DNA of 64,000 nt from Scolanthus callimorphus (GCA_033964015.1 CM066919.1:16223646-16287645), one strand, 5' to 3'. Shown: positions 40,978-52,758, numbered from the stretch's first letter. Numbers and translations: made by a program. The notes: generated by a model from the letters alone, not told the origin.

Positions 40978-41662
40978 ACTTGAGAACCTTTGCGGCACGT
41001 CCTCGGAAAAACAATCATACAGGTCCTTAGTTTAACCTAAAATATGTCAACCTATATATTGTTGGAAAGCTTATACAATGGACTAGCGGGCTATGGCAAA
41101 TAGAAATCACTTATCAATACCTGTCATTTTTTAAAAGCATTGATTAAATATTTGGTGTGCCATTTTCACGAGCTAATGCTGTCGAACTACTGGACTATGA
41201 CTCCCAAGAAACAAATTGTTTTAATCCTTGAAGGTGTTTCTCAAAAACCGTGTCTGCGTTTTTTTAATTCTGTTTAGTTCAAAAGTTATGAATTTTTTAA
41301 ATTTTTAGAGCGTGAAAATTCTATAAAATTTGACCGTCGAAATTTAAAAGTTCGATAACTTTTGAACAAAGCAAAATTTAAAAAACGTAGAGATGGTTTT
41401 TGAGAAACACATTTAAGGATTAAAACAGTGTTACTTGGGAGTCAAGGTCGACAGCGTTATCTCTTGAAAATGTCACACCCCGAATTTTTAATAAAACTTT
41501 AAAAGAATTTCTAATTATGAAAAAAAAATTTGTTTTTGCCATAGCTCGCTAGTCCATTCTATAAGCTTTCCAACGATATATAGATTGATGTGACTGTTTT
41601 GGTTAAACTCAGGATGTGTGTGATTTTTTTCCGAACGTGTGCGTGAAGGTTCTAAGTCAAGG
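40978..41662. mobile_element. ~685-bp fold-back element
   Basis: The left arm with CTTGAGAACCTTTGCGGCAC, TTGGAAAGCTTATACAATGG and ACTAGCGGGCTATGGCAAA is matched inversely by TTTGCCATAGCTCGCTAGTC, CTATAAGCTTTCCAACGATA and the end GTGCGTGAAGGTTCTAAG. Similarity continues toward the centre with ACTCCCAAG and ATCCTTGAAGGTGTTTCTCA against its inverse. The arms are about 300 bp at moderate identity. No coding. Confidence 0.7.
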
Positions 41663-43209
41663 TTCTCAGGTTCTCAGAAGACTACCCCAATACAAACAAT
41701 GACAACTGGTGAGATTGCATCATTGTTCTTTTCTTGAGTTACAAGGACCATGTACAGTTTTACTTCCTTTTACATGTAGTTGCTCAATGCATGTTTCACA
41801 CCTTCATTGCTGTTTTGTTGTGTGTTTATTTAATTTTGTTTATATAAATTTATGACACTCCAAGAATAATAGGCATAAAATTTCTTTTTGTGTAAATAAA
41901 ATTTCGTTTTGTGTAGTCAGACATTATAAGTTTTGTCAGCCTGTCACATTCTGAATAACAAACATAAGAAAGACTTTTTGAAAAGTGTGAATGTATAAAG
42001 TGGAATGATGTAAACGAAGACAATGAAATGCATTGTGGGCAGGGTGCAATAGGCTCCTTTTAAATAGTCTTCTTCACTGTTCCACATTCCATTGTTATCT
42101 AAATAATAATTTTAGCATGAGATCAAGTCGAAAGTTTTTCAACTATTTGATAAGTGTGAATGTTATCCAATTAACAAATGATGGGCTTCGTACTTGTCGA
42201 ATTAAGTAGAAATTTAATTAAAAAAATGCTTGGAGCTCCAAAATTGCATTGAGACTACCACCTTGTCCACATTGTGAATTTCCTTGGATTGTTGAATTGA
42301 ACAGCATGTATATTTGTATATATAATACATGCTGTCCAAAAATATATATATAAAAAAAAATCCTGCCCCTACATGGGTGCTTCTAGGTAACAGGCTCCTG
42401 CTTATACTGTGAACACTAGAAGACAAGTGCAAGCCCTAACATTGAAACAATATGATAAAAACAAGGCACCAATTTTACTTCGTCACTTGCAATGGGCAAT
42501 CGCCAAAAAAATTCAAACATCCCCTGTTAAGGAGCACTAGAATTTCAGGGTGGGTGTTCAAAATCGAACTTGGAATTCCAGAAAGGGTTGTCAAAATATC
42601 ACTTTTAATTCCAGGTCCATGGAGGGCCTCCTTAAAACACACACTTCCAGGAATTCCAATTTACTGGAATTCCAGGGTGGATGGTTCAAATAAAAAAAAT
42701 TCTGGAATTGGGGACCTCAACAAGGCATGTTTTTTTTGTGACCCAATACAGTAAACTTATTTATGAAAACCTCAGTGTGCTTGTTGACTGTTTTTCGGCT
42801 CCCTCTACTCCAGTCAATAAGTGTTATTCACAACGGTTGTAAAGTCAAAACTGTTATAGCCCGCGATGCGTGATGGGAGCAATTTGGTATACCAAAACAA
42901 TCGTTGACACTGGTTATTAGGACAGATAGCCATGCCTATCCCATTTATTGTACCAAAATGATTCAACAATACATCGCTCACAAGAAATTGTGTACTGGAT
43001 TAACGTCTCCCATGAAGCACCAGTGGCTAAAACAGAAAATTGAAATAGCTTTATAACTGTACGGTAATGTATTTTTCCTATTCGAAAATATTAAATCTTT
43101 TTTTAAATTGTATCATGACTACTTCAAACAGGGGTCTAATATTTGTTCATTGGACTGTCTGACGAGAGAAAAAATGGCAGATTTAACCTTTTTTGATACT
43201 TTACTGTAG
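41663..43209 (+). other. Helitron intron before the first domain exon
   Basis: AT-rich with no recognisable gene. GAATTCCAG-type phrases between 42540 and 42720 recall the internal part of the GTGTGGTTCC MITE family. The intron ends TTTGATACTTTACTGTAG|AT at 43209. Confidence 0.5.
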
Positions 43210-44156
43210 ATGTGGTGGACGTTCAAGACTTTACTCAGAATGATGCACGGGCGAGACAGGCTCAGGGCAATGAAGTAGAAGACCAGCTAGAAGATCGTAA
43301 CCTTATTGCTCGGGCAAGAGCTGTTGGAGTAAAGTACGAGTATGCGCCACCTGGTAACCAAGAATCAGATGCTGATTATCGAAAGCGTCACCGTCGAAAC
43401 CGTACTAGAATAGTCAAAGAGGAACACCGGTTGATTGAAGCTATTGGTGACCTACCACAGCCCCGCCTTTTGGATCAACGCAGCAAGAAGAAGTAGCCTA
43501 TCAAGCAATTCGTTCATTTGAAGTAGAACAGATGACATATAGCTTTGGGTTGTGTGATATATGCAAGGAACGAAGGTTGCAGTTGAAAAAGAACGTGTGC
43601 AAAAGATGTGAACGTGACAAGCACCAGCCAAAGATGTGGTCACATGAGAACAACATGAACCCTGGACATGTTCCCGATGAGTTAAATGGTCTAAGTGATG
43701 CTGAGCAGATGCTGATTGCAAGGATTGCTCCCGCTATACGTGTGCACTTGCTAAAACACGGGGGTATAGCAGCCAAAGGACATTGCATAGCATTTCCACA
43801 GGCCGTGCAAGAACCCGCTAGTATTCTACCACGCTTACCAACGGAAGTGGAAATAATCCGAGTTAGAAGGCAAGGAAAGGATGACACTCACAAGGATTTT
43901 AGAGTGAGAAGAAATAAAGTAGAGTGTGCAATCCGATGGCTTAAGGGCAATCATCCTGCTTACAGGGACATAACTATAGATGATGGCCGCATTCAGCGTC
44001 TACCGGTTGATGGTGAGCTACCAGATCTAAGGACGGTCGAGTTCACTGAGACGCAGCATGGAGATGATCAAGGGCCTGCACCAGCACAGTTAGATACGGG
44101 AAATGTGGAAAACGAGGACGATGAGACCGTATCAGGGATTCTCCTTCCTGAGCCTG
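43210..44156 (+). pseudogene. Helitron exon: N-terminal zinc and Helitron-like domain start
   Basis: The exon follows an acceptor ACTGTAG and keeps phase 1. It encodes DVVDVQDFTQNDARARQAQ and ends its first frame in DLPQPRLLDQRSKKK-stop. One base away in the other frame is PPFGSTQQEEVAYQAIRSFE then EQMTYSFGLCDICKERRLQL and CKRCERDKHQPKMWSHENNM, a Cys-rich segment (CDIC...CKRC, likely zinc-binding) typical of animal Helitron proteins. A one-base indel near 43455 therefore breaks the gene. It continues LSDAEQMLIARIAPAIRVHL and VRRQGKDDTHKDFRVRRNKV (family 'IIVRRQG..H.DFRVRR.KV..AL.WL'). The exon ends CCTG|GTGAGT at 44156/44157, phase 1. Neighbouring exons lie 2.7 kb upstream (copy F) and 0.6 kb downstream. 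Confidence 0.78.
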
Positions 44157-44636
44157 GTGAGTCATTCATCTGTTTCTTAGATATAATATTCGTTTTTGTT
44201 TATCACTTGCGAGACTCGGTGCACAGGGGCGAGAAGCAAGCGCTTTAAGCGTGGCGCCACTCATGCTTCCCGTGCATTCCTGGCAGGCTTCTTCTTTTTT
44301 TGCTGCGTGGATTTGTTTGAGGCAGGGATGCGAGCACATCCTCATCCTCGTAATAGGGTTTTCACCGGAAATGTACTGAATGTTTACTAAATCGATACCT
44401 TTTTGGTGTCAAATCTAGCATTCTTAGAAACATAGTTCTTACCATAAATAGTTTTATGAAACTTTTGAAGTTCCTCTTCTTGTTGCATAACTGTGACGAA
44501 CCTTAATGAAATGCATCAAAAGCAACTGATGTGCTACAATTAGCTCACACGTGTTGCCATTCGGATTCGTTCATACCCGATGCTAAAGCCACTCCAATTT
44601 TTTGACCCGATAGCTAACATTATCTAACCTCCCTCT

Positions 44637-44646
<10 letters not shown>

Positions 44647-44689
<43 letters not shown>
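44647..44689. repeat. CT dinucleotide microsatellite
   Basis: About 21 CT units in the Helitron intron 44157-44760, preceded by a C tract. It may be highly polymorphic. Confidence 0.9.
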
Positions 44690-44690
<1 letters not shown>

Positions 44691-44760
44691 AATCGTATTA
44701 TTGTTATATTGCATTTTGTTTTCGTCAATGAATAATTTAAGAATGCTTCACTATTTATAG

Positions 44761-47700
44761 GTGTAAATGTAGAAGCTCAGATTGCGGCGGCTGTTAACCA
44801 CATTGTGACTGAAGGGAGACCAGTAGAAAATAACGAGAATATCAATGCAAGACCGGCGCAGATACCGTTGATTCCATGGCCAACCACAGATACGACGCCG
44901 GCGTCAGAGTTTACTACACCATATTTTTTCTCCATGGCGTTTCCCTGTTTATTTCCCACTGGAGAGGGTGATTACCATGTTAATCGACAGAGAACGTGTG
45001 CATCTCTCCATGAATGGGCCGAGCACTTGTTGTGGTATCAGGATGGAAGATTCTCGAAACACAAAGTGTGGAAATTCGTGGTGCACAACATGATTCTGAG
45101 GAAAAGGGCACTGGAGCAGAGCAGATACTTTGTCGATCAGCAGTTAGGAGATCCTCACATTACTGTTGCTGATTTACAAGAGCGCCTGGCAAGGGGTGAC
45201 AACACCATTGCTAACAAACTTCTTTACTTTGGGGCAAGTCTTCGTGGCACAAGCCAGTATTGGCATCAGCGACGCAGAGAGCTACAAGCCTTGGTTGAGT
45301 TCATGGTGAATGAGAAACGTGGGTTGCCTTCGTTTTTCATGACGGGTAGCTGTGCAGAGTTTTACTTCCCACCGCTAAGAAGACTTTTGGAAATGTACAT
45401 TTTCGAAACGACCGGAGAAAGGGTCGATCTCGCAGAAGATAGTAACGCGCGGTTCAAAGCTGTGCAGGAGAACACGCACATTGTTGTCGCGTACTTTGAC
45501 ATGCGGACACAGAGCTACCATCAGAGGGTTCTAGAGCCTGTGTTTGGCATTAGTGACTACTGGTATCGCTACGAATTCGCCAAGTCTAGAGGACAGATTC
45601 ATTGGCATCAGTTGAGTTGGAGAGAGGACCGGGAGCCGCACCAGCTACTGCAGAATGCTCGCGAAGACGAATGCAATGATGACGAGTATGTCAGGCGACT
45701 AAGTGATTGGGTAGAGGAGAATCTTGCAATGACCGCCTCCCATCCAGCTGGTAAAGACGACAACGGTGATCCTAGAAAAGAACTTTGGCCGCCACCAGAA
45801 GGTACTGCAGAGCCAGTGCCACATAGCCAAGATCCGCTTGTGATAATGTTGATGGTGTAGCTGCAACTCAAGAAGCGATATTAGAAGATCATTTGCAGCT
45901 CGTTAATAGAGTGGCCCTGCACTGCTGTTCGGATTACTGTTTGAGAACTCCACGCCACCCTGAACCAGGGCTGCAGCCAAACGAGCGAGTATGTCGAATG
46001 GAGTTTGGATCAGAATTTCACCGAGGAAAAGAAGCACGTGATGTACCAGAAATCGTACAAGACCACAATGGAGCTGATCGCATAGAGCTGCCGCGTGACC
46101 ACCCTCGTCTGGTTCAACATTCGCGCTTCCAATTACAGTCTTGGCGAGCAAATGGGGATCTTAGCTTGATATTGTCGAGCTCGCCTCCAGATGACCCAAG
46201 TGCTAACGAGATTATGGCTGTGATAGACTACGTATGTGGATACGCCTGCAAGGACAACGAGCCTACCGGAGCCACCATTGACCTTTTCAAGGACATGGTC
46301 AATACGACAGAGGATGGTGACGAGATATCTGGAAGATCCATTTGTGCAAAGCTTCTTATGAAAACAGTGGGACGACGTGATGTTAGCGGCCCAGAGGCGT
46401 CGTTTGAGCTGAGTGGTTTGAAACTGTGGCAAAGCAGTAGAAACTTCCGATACTTATCACTGACAGGCTCAAGACGTCTGGAACGGAATGGTAACACTGC
46501 TACTAGTAACACCCCTCTGGACAAGTATCTCGCAAGAAGACGCGATGATAGATGTTCTTGGTATGAGTTTGCCTCAAGAGACGGAAAAGTTCCAGTAGTA
46601 AGTGGCGGGTCGACTTACGCTACTTGGCCAATGAACGAAGACTTTTGTCGCACCATGTTGTTGTTGCACTGGCCGAACTGGTTCGCATTGGAAGAGATCA
46701 AGAGTGATGACCACTCCTGGAAGTATCACTTTGAGGCGTTTCTCTTGACAAATGAGTGTCCTACATTTGTAAAGGCCAAGGTGTGGAAGGCTCGTCAACT
46801 AGCTGAACATCCAAGAGAGGAACTCTTTGAAGAAGGTGACAGCGAAGATGATGCTGAAGAGGAAGACCAACCTGACTGGGTCGGCGTGTATGCAGGTCAG
46901 CATCAACGACTCCAACAAGATAGGGAGTTTCAGTTCGATGACGGAGGTGAAGAATATGATTGGAGCAGAACCAACTTGGAAATGCCACCAAACCAAGATC
47001 CGAAGAAATGGCTGCAAAATCGCATCGAAGAGAATGGCGAAGACAGCACTCGGGATGTAGAAATTGAACTCCCTGACGTAAACCCCCTAACATTGAATGG
47101 AGAGCAGAGCTCGGTCGTAGCATTAGTGTTACACACGCTACGTACTTTCATGGAGAGCCCTGATGATTACCAACCACTCCGACTCGTCGTGTCTGGAACA
47201 GGAGGTACAGGGAAATCATACGTGATCAAGTGTTTACAGCGCTTGGTAAGACAGGTCTATGGTGTTAATGATGCTATTCAAGTGATCACGCCCACTGGAA
47301 ATTCTGCATACTTGGTGGAAGGGAGTACGGCGCATAGGTTTTTGTCGATACCAACGGGAGGAAGATCTTGTCACGAACTAACCATCCCATCTGGAACTGT
47401 TTTAGAGAAAATTCAGAAACGATGTGAGAACCTTCAGGTGCTGATGGGAGATGAACGCTCTATGTTTGGGCGCACTACAATGGGCTGGATGGAACAGCAC
47501 GCACGATATGCTATGAATAAAGGAAGAACTGCAGATGAGCCCTGGGGAGGAATTCCAGTAGTGGCAATGATGGGAGATGACGTCCAGTTGCCCCCGGTAT
47601 TGGACACACCTGTTTATGTAGCGGAATCTCGGAATGCTCCGTCCAACCATGGTAGACTGGTGTGGACAGCCTTTGACACTGCCGTAGAGCTGGTACAGAT

Positions 47701-48682
47701 TGTCAGACAGTCGGAGGCAGAAGTACAGCTACGAGACGTACTGACGTGTATGCGCGACTATACCACTACGATGGAGCATGTTCGGTGGCTTCAGAAATTC
47801 CAGTGGCACGAACTCCTCAGGACGCACGGTGAAGAATTGTTACAGAGAATGGATGAGCAGGGCCTCTTTGTGTTCCCAACGCACCGACTTGAATGGGAAC
47901 GAAATAAGATCAAATTGCTGGAATGTAATCGACGTCAAGATCACCCAGTAGCAAAGATTAAAGCTGTAAACCATGGAAGACACGCGCTGAAGGCCGAAAG
48001 CAACAAGGCTGGTGGATTGCTAAAAGTTATTTACTTGTGTCGGGACAGCAAAGTGATGCTTGTGGCAAATCTAAAGGCAGACTGGGGACTATACAACGGA
48101 GCGGTCGGCAACGTGGTAGATATTGTTTATCTCGATGGACGCAGACCGACGGATGATCCACCGCCACAACCGGATTATGTGTTAGTGCGCTTTAATGGCT
48201 ACAAGGGACCGGCTTTCATCGCTGCTGACCCAACTGTTGTACCAATTGTACCGATAAGCAGGGCAACAGACTGCGTATGTTGCAGACGTGTGCAGATTCC
48301 GCTACGATTGGCTTGGGGAATGACGATTCATAAATGCCAAGCGATGACTGTAGGCGAAGGAGAGCCATTCAGATATGTCGTGATTCATCCAGGTAGTCAT
48401 GGGTTTGAAGCAAAGAGCCCAGGAGCATTCTTTGTGGCATTGTCTAGAGCGAAGTCTGCAGGGGGAGATGGCAGAGATCCAGACTTTGCATTTCACCAGG
48501 ACGTACTCATCAACATGGACAGATTTCGTGCAGTTAATACGCCGACGGTACAATCTCGACAAAGAGAAATCGAAAGGCTACGTGCTTTGACTGCAGAATG
48601 TCGTGAACGACAACCTCTACGCAGAGTATACGAGGGGGAGACTTTCCGAGAGCTAGTGCATTGGGCAGAGTCTCGAGACTGA
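44761..48682 (+). pseudogene. Helitron replicase-helicase (Rep HUH + Pif1-type helicase), last exon
   Basis: After acceptor CTATTTATAG the exon encodes the Helitron_like_N domain (YFFSMAFPCLFPTGEGDYHV ... WAEHLLWYQDGRFSKHKVW), then the Rep nuclease with HUH motif QIHWHQLSW (His codons 45600-45602 and 45606-45608). Near 45840 a one-base change ends the first frame (44805-45860); the second continues NVDGVAATQEAILED to 48682. There the two-tyrosine motif DYVCGYACK (Tyr at 46229 and 46241) completes Rep. The helicase has Walker A GTGGTGKSYVIK (near 47195), DERSMFG, GDDVQLPPV, LAWGMTIHKCQAMT and GAFFVALSRAKS. Rep nicks and joins DNA for rolling-circle transposition; the SF1B helicase unwinds it. 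No OTU or endonuclease domain follows, so this is a canonical Helitron. Apart from the frameshift it is well preserved. Confidence 0.92.
45835..45850 (+). other. Frameshift site in the Helitron Rep region
   Basis: The frame reading HSQDPLVIMLMV-stop and the frame reading DNVDGVAATQEAILEDH overlap here at CTTGTGATAATG. A single inserted or deleted base between the HUH and tyrosine motifs separates the protein into two frames. Confidence 0.8.
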
Positions 48683-48699
48683 GAAGGTCATCGCGAATC

Positions 48700-48766
48700 A
48701 ATATGAATGATCGTGTGGAGCAGTTGGAAGAGCATCCGACTCGTGTGACCAGGTATCGCGACTAGT
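48700..48766 (+). repeat. tRNA-like (SINE head?) sequence
   Basis: TGGAGCAGTTGGAAGAGCAT matches a tRNA D-arm / Pol III A box (TGGC.CAGTTGG.AGAGC). CCGACTCGTGT follows where an anticodon arm would be, and GGTATCGCGACTAG may be a decayed B box. No complete cloverleaf can be drawn, so this is at best a tRNA-derived SINE head, sitting directly before the hairpin repeats. Confidence 0.4.
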
Positions 48767-49086
48767 GGTTATGCTGGAATCAGTCTGTCAGAAGAGACTG
48801 AGGGCCTTGCGTGGCCATGCATAACGGGGAGACTAGTGGTTATGCTGGAATCAGTCTGTTAGAAGAGACTGAGGGCCTTACGTGGCCATGCATAACTGGT
48901 TATGCTGGAATCAGTCTGTCAGAAGAGACTGAGGGCCTTGTGTGGCCATGCATAACCCGCGATTAATGATTATGCTGCAATCAGTCTGTCAGAAGAGACT
49001 GAGGGCCTTGCGTGGCCATGCATAATTGGTTGTGCTGGAATCAGTCTGTCATTCGAGACTGAGGGCCTTGCGTGGCCATGCATAAC
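48767..49086 (+). repeat. Five tandem hairpin-forming repeats of about 60-70 bp
   Basis: Five copies of GGTTATGCTGGAATCAGTCT ... GAGACTGAGGGCCTTGCGTG GCCATGCATAAC begin at 48767, 48838, 48898, 48968 and 49028. Each can fold: GGTTATGC pairs with GCATAAC(C) at its ends, and AGTCT with AGACT inside. Spacers differ in length (1-12 bp). The first four loops read GTCAGAAG or GTTAGAAG; the last reads GTCATTCG. They start 85 bp after the Helitron stop codon. Confidence 0.85.
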
Positions 49087-49798
49087 TAAACCTTACTGTG
49101 AGACGTCTTTTAAAACTGTTATGGTAAGTTCAATTATTGAATGGGATTAATTTGAAGTGTGAAATAGCCATCACGAATGATTGATGTTCTTGTGTTTGTT
49201 TTTGCGTTGTTTATTTAGACCTGAAGTGTCTCACTGAAACACGTCGTGGAGCTCTGGAAGTTGACACACAATATAACGTGGGCTTATTTGAAGAACGTCT
49301 ACTGGTCCAACAGCAGGGGCTCTCAAGTTATCGAATGATACTAGAAACGTCAAAGGTATTACAATCAGTACTTTTGTATTTCCTTTTTGACAATCAAATA
49401 GTGCTGTCGGTAACGAATAAGGCAGTTGGATGTTGAAAACAAAAATTAGCCTAGCATGGCCATCGGGCACGGGGTCCTATTCCCTTGGCTTTTTGCTATT
49501 ACTCTCGTCACTGATTTGTGTATCTTTCTTTCCGGTATCAATGAGGGTCACAACTTGGCCCCATTGAACGGTGCGTAATCAAATGTATGCTTATTCCCAA
49601 GCTCTCCTGGATAGGTATGTTTGCCTTTGTAATATCGCACCTTACAATATTATGTATTCTGTGAGTTCGTTTCTCATATGCATATTCCTTATTTTCATGA
49701 TGCTTTATGCTGTGTATGACATCAAATAATTGTCTATCACTGAGACAACTTGAGGTTACGTTTGTTTTAATAAGTGGTGGCGAAGTTCACCAGTACCG

Positions 49799-49858
49799 AA
49801 AAATAAAGCTGTAAACCATAAAAGACATGCACTGAAGGCCGGCAGCAACAAGGCTGGC
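49799..49858 (+). pseudogene. Fragment of a second Helitron helicase
   Basis: AAAGCTGTAAACCAT, AGACATGCACTGAAGGCCG and AGCAACAAGGCTGGC correspond to 47953-48014 with several substitutions. It is too short to tell whether a whole copy once lay here. Confidence 0.6.
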
Positions 49859-49869
49859 ACCTGAAACTC

Positions 49870-50160
49870 ACGGCGTGAAGCATACGAGTTAATAATGTAG
49901 TTTATTCCAACCTTATTGCAGTCTTGCTGAATTACAGGGAGATAACAAAAGTACAAGGATGGTTGCGCTGATCCATAGCTTTGTTATAAGGCAAGCTAGG
50001 CCATATAATGGCCATTGCCCGCCTCTGTACAGACTCTAAGGCGTTTGACAGACGTGGAACCCCGCATCTTCTTAGTTGACGATAGCAAACATACGTCTGT
50101 TTTTCCCTCTTCAGTAGATAATCACAGTGCACTCCCAGGAGAGGTCGCTGGACAAGTGAA
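49870..50160 (-). pseudogene. LINE reverse transcriptase C-terminal fragment
   Basis: The minus strand encodes RRCGVPRLSNALESVQRRAM then AIIWPSLPYNKAMDQ, matching the '.. L...IE.VQ+RA..II.P...Y..AL' block of CR1-type LINEs. Only about 45 residues are recognisable. Confidence 0.6.
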
Positions 50161-51135
50161 CTCTGAGCAGCTTGAATGAACTAACCTCTTCGATAACGCT
50201 ACCACCCGATGTGAGAGGGGGTGCATTGTAACGAAGTCAACCATTGACCAAATTGTCTGATAGAACTGATAGAGCTAGCAGTAAAATAACTACGATATCC
50301 TGGAATCAATACACATTAGCTATCGCTCGTGCCTAGTTTAGGAAGCTGTTTGGCCTCTGCTAACAGTTTTGGATTGTTCGTTAAGCACCTCGTATCGCAC
50401 CCTACAGCACATTTCAATGGTATTTGTTATATTGTTATAAAGCAAGTACCATTACAGTGTTGCTTTTTTTCTTGAAAAAAGTGGCACAACATCCTCTATC
50501 TTACTGTTCCTGTTATATTTTTTTTTTTACGTCTGCCGAGTGACACACATCCTTGAGTTCTGGACGCGGACAAAGCAATATAACGTGGCCCGCGTGGTTC
50601 GTGAGAAACCCGCACGTGCATCGACTTGAAGGCATCGACTTGAACTTAGAAGTTATCAATGATGCTAGAAACAAGGTATTGCACATAAAGGTTTGCTTAT
50701 GCAAAAATTCCATATTATAATGCCTTTGCGTTCAAATTACATGGCCATCGGGCACTGGACCATTAACGGGCGAAATCGGGGTTCATTGGCTTTGTTCTTT
50801 GGCTCTTGTTACTAATAAATATGTTTATCTTATTTTATTTTGGCATCAATGAGCAGAACAACGTGACAAGCGAAAACTACCTAATTATGCCCAGCTTTTA
50901 CAGCAGTTAATCAGTGGACTTAGATTAAAGGTAAGGTATGTTTTCTTTCGGAAGCATCGCAACATTACAGTTGTATTGTATGACTTTTTTCCTCATTAGC
51001 GCTTCCTTATTTCAATGTGTATATTTTATGTTGTGTAGGGCATCAAATAATTGCCTCTCTTATTGTGATTGCTTGACGTTAAGCTTGTTTGACGTGGTGG
51101 CGACATCATGCTTACAGGTAAACAAATCTGCAATG

Positions 51136-51255
51136 ACGGTATGGCCTAGGATCTAAGCCGGCTAAAGATGCCACAAGTTGAAACGAAAAATTTGACGATA
51201 TGGCCTAGGATCTAAGCCGGCTAAGAGTTGCCACAAGTCGAATACCAAACACGAA
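51136..51255 (+). repeat. Two tandem copies of a ~57-bp unit
   Basis: GACGGTATGGCCTAGGATCT AAGCCGGCTAA is followed by GACGATATGGCCTAGGATCT AAGCCGGCTAAGAG, each with CCACAAGT and AAATTT-type tails. No function is apparent. Confidence 0.65.
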
Positions 51256-51867
51256 AAATTTAAGGGACTTTGAAAAAGTCTAAAAGCATTCCTATTAGCC
51301 TTTCCTAATGCAAATGAAGAAAGTGCATTGTCTAAGTTAATTTGAATTAGGAACGGCTCATGATTAGACCGGCGTATGTGTAAACTTATTTCAGTACTAA
51401 TGATACTTTTTATTTGTTATAGAAGCATCGAAAGTTTTCTTCATAAACCGACCCGAGCAAAATAGCATTATTCACATTTCTTACGGGGACTCTCAAGAAC
51501 TCAGTCAAGACAGTTGTCAGACTCTAAAGGACATTTACGGCACACCATATAATTGTAGAATTAGAATAGCACTTACAAAATAAAAAAACGCGAATAAAAT
51601 GAAACGTAATCCTGTAAACTACAGAAAGTGACTTTGATAGAATATCTCCAATATCAGAGAGTGCCACTAAACGTTTTTCACTAGTTTTGTCGCGTCCTTT
51701 ACAACGTATGTAGTGCGCCAGTCATCTTTCTCAAGTTCGCAAATGTGATTAGAGTGACTAAGATACTGCCCTGTTTCAAAATCTACTTCTCTATCATGTA
51801 TACATTGCTGCCGAAAGTATAACAGTGAATCTCGTGCCAAGATTCTAGGAAGATGCCAAACCAACTT
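51256..51867. other. Stretch without recognisable gene
   Basis: No coding or structured repeat recognised; the minus frame at 51667-51885 has no motif. Confidence 0.45.
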
Positions 51868-52441
51868 TTTATTCTCGGTTTTCATGTGACATCATCAAAA
51901 AGCTAACTTCTAAACCAAGAGTCCTACAGAGCTGTCCTTTCTGTGATGAATATAACTCTATTCAAGGATTTGTTACACGAAATTTCGGCACCTTCTGCCA
52001 AGTAGTTCTCAAGATATCGCCAAAGCTATTTATGTCACGCAACACCAGTCATGTATTTTGAACTTGCCGTATGTCACTCGATTTGCACCGTTCTTACCTT
52101 TTTTGCACGTCAGCATGTTATAAAAAATCATATCTTACCATTCTGATACTATTCTTATAATTTGGATTGAAAATAGCGTCGTTTTGGAGACCCGATTAAT
52201 TAGCCGCCATTATGGAGCCCCTCTGCTGGGGCTCCAACATGGCGGCTCCATACAATTACTGTACAAAATGGCACACATTCACTTGCTAATATTTCGCTCG
52301 GAAAGTGACCAATCGGCCTAAAATCTTCCCAGGAAACATAATTTTGTATATTCTTTATAATTCTATTAGGCATCCAGTGTTTAGAAGTTAATTTAGAGAA
52401 ATAAATTTCGTCACGTGACAAGTGAAAACCAAGAATTAGCA
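51868..52441. mobile_element. Diverged inverted-repeat element with central hairpin
   Basis: ATTCTCGGTTTTCATGTGAC and CTAACTTCTAAACC near 51870-51917 are answered inversely at the right by TTTAGAAGTTAATTTAG and CAAGTGAAAACCAAGAAT (to about 52435). In the middle GGAGCCCC (52214-52221) pairs with GGGGCTCC (52228-52235), and CGCCAT with ATGGCG around it. It is a probable MITE of about 570 bp. Confidence 0.5.
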
Positions 52442-52570
52442 ATTAGAAAATAACACCTATGTTGTATTGTGAATGTGCGCATTCTGATTGGTTAAAAAGC
52501 GTGTTTGTAAGAGACCTGAGAAACACGATTGTCACGCAACGCTGTCGCGCGTGTGTATGTTATTTTCTAA

Positions 52571-52758
52571 AAGCAATAAAATACTTTCTGCGTGCTCTCT
52601 GGTTTCTTACAAACACTCGGGGAATGTTGGTCGAACTGATAAAACTTGAAAGACACTCGCCTTCGGCTCGTGTCTTTCAAGTTTTGATCAGTTCTCCCAA
52701 CATCCCCCTCGTGTTTGTAAGAAAGCAGAGAGCACGCGGAAAGTACTTTTATTGCTTA
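52571..52758. repeat. 188-bp near-perfect palindrome (hairpin MITE)
   Basis: AAGCAATAAAATACTTTCTG, GTGTTTGTAAG-type arms, AAACTTGAAAGACACTCG and its inverse meet at a four-base centre (CCTT, about 52663). The arms are about 92 bp with a few mismatches. The motif CATTCTGATTGGTTAAAAAG just upstream is typical of a MITE family in marine invertebrates, and the whole element may begin near 52443. Confidence 0.85.

Larger units (their letters stand above)
49100..51135 (+). other. Degenerate repeats downstream of the Helitron
   Basis: Two related stretches, about 49200-49790 and 50530-51110, share CAATATAACGTGG, GGCCATCGGGCAC, TATCAATGAG / CATCAATGAG and CATCAAATAATTG in the same order, an old duplication. 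At 49799-49858 about 60 bp resemble the helicase sequence at 47953-48014. These are probably remains of other Helitron copies. No intact gene is visible. Confidence 0.5.

Noticed and set aside
45608..47151. Several minus-strand frames opposite Rep and helicase
   Set aside because: Shadows of the conserved plus-strand protein; none shows a domain or splice support.
48700..48766. A functional tRNA gene
   Set aside because: Only the D-arm/A-box portion fits. No T arm with GGTTCGA and no acceptor stem pairing were found.
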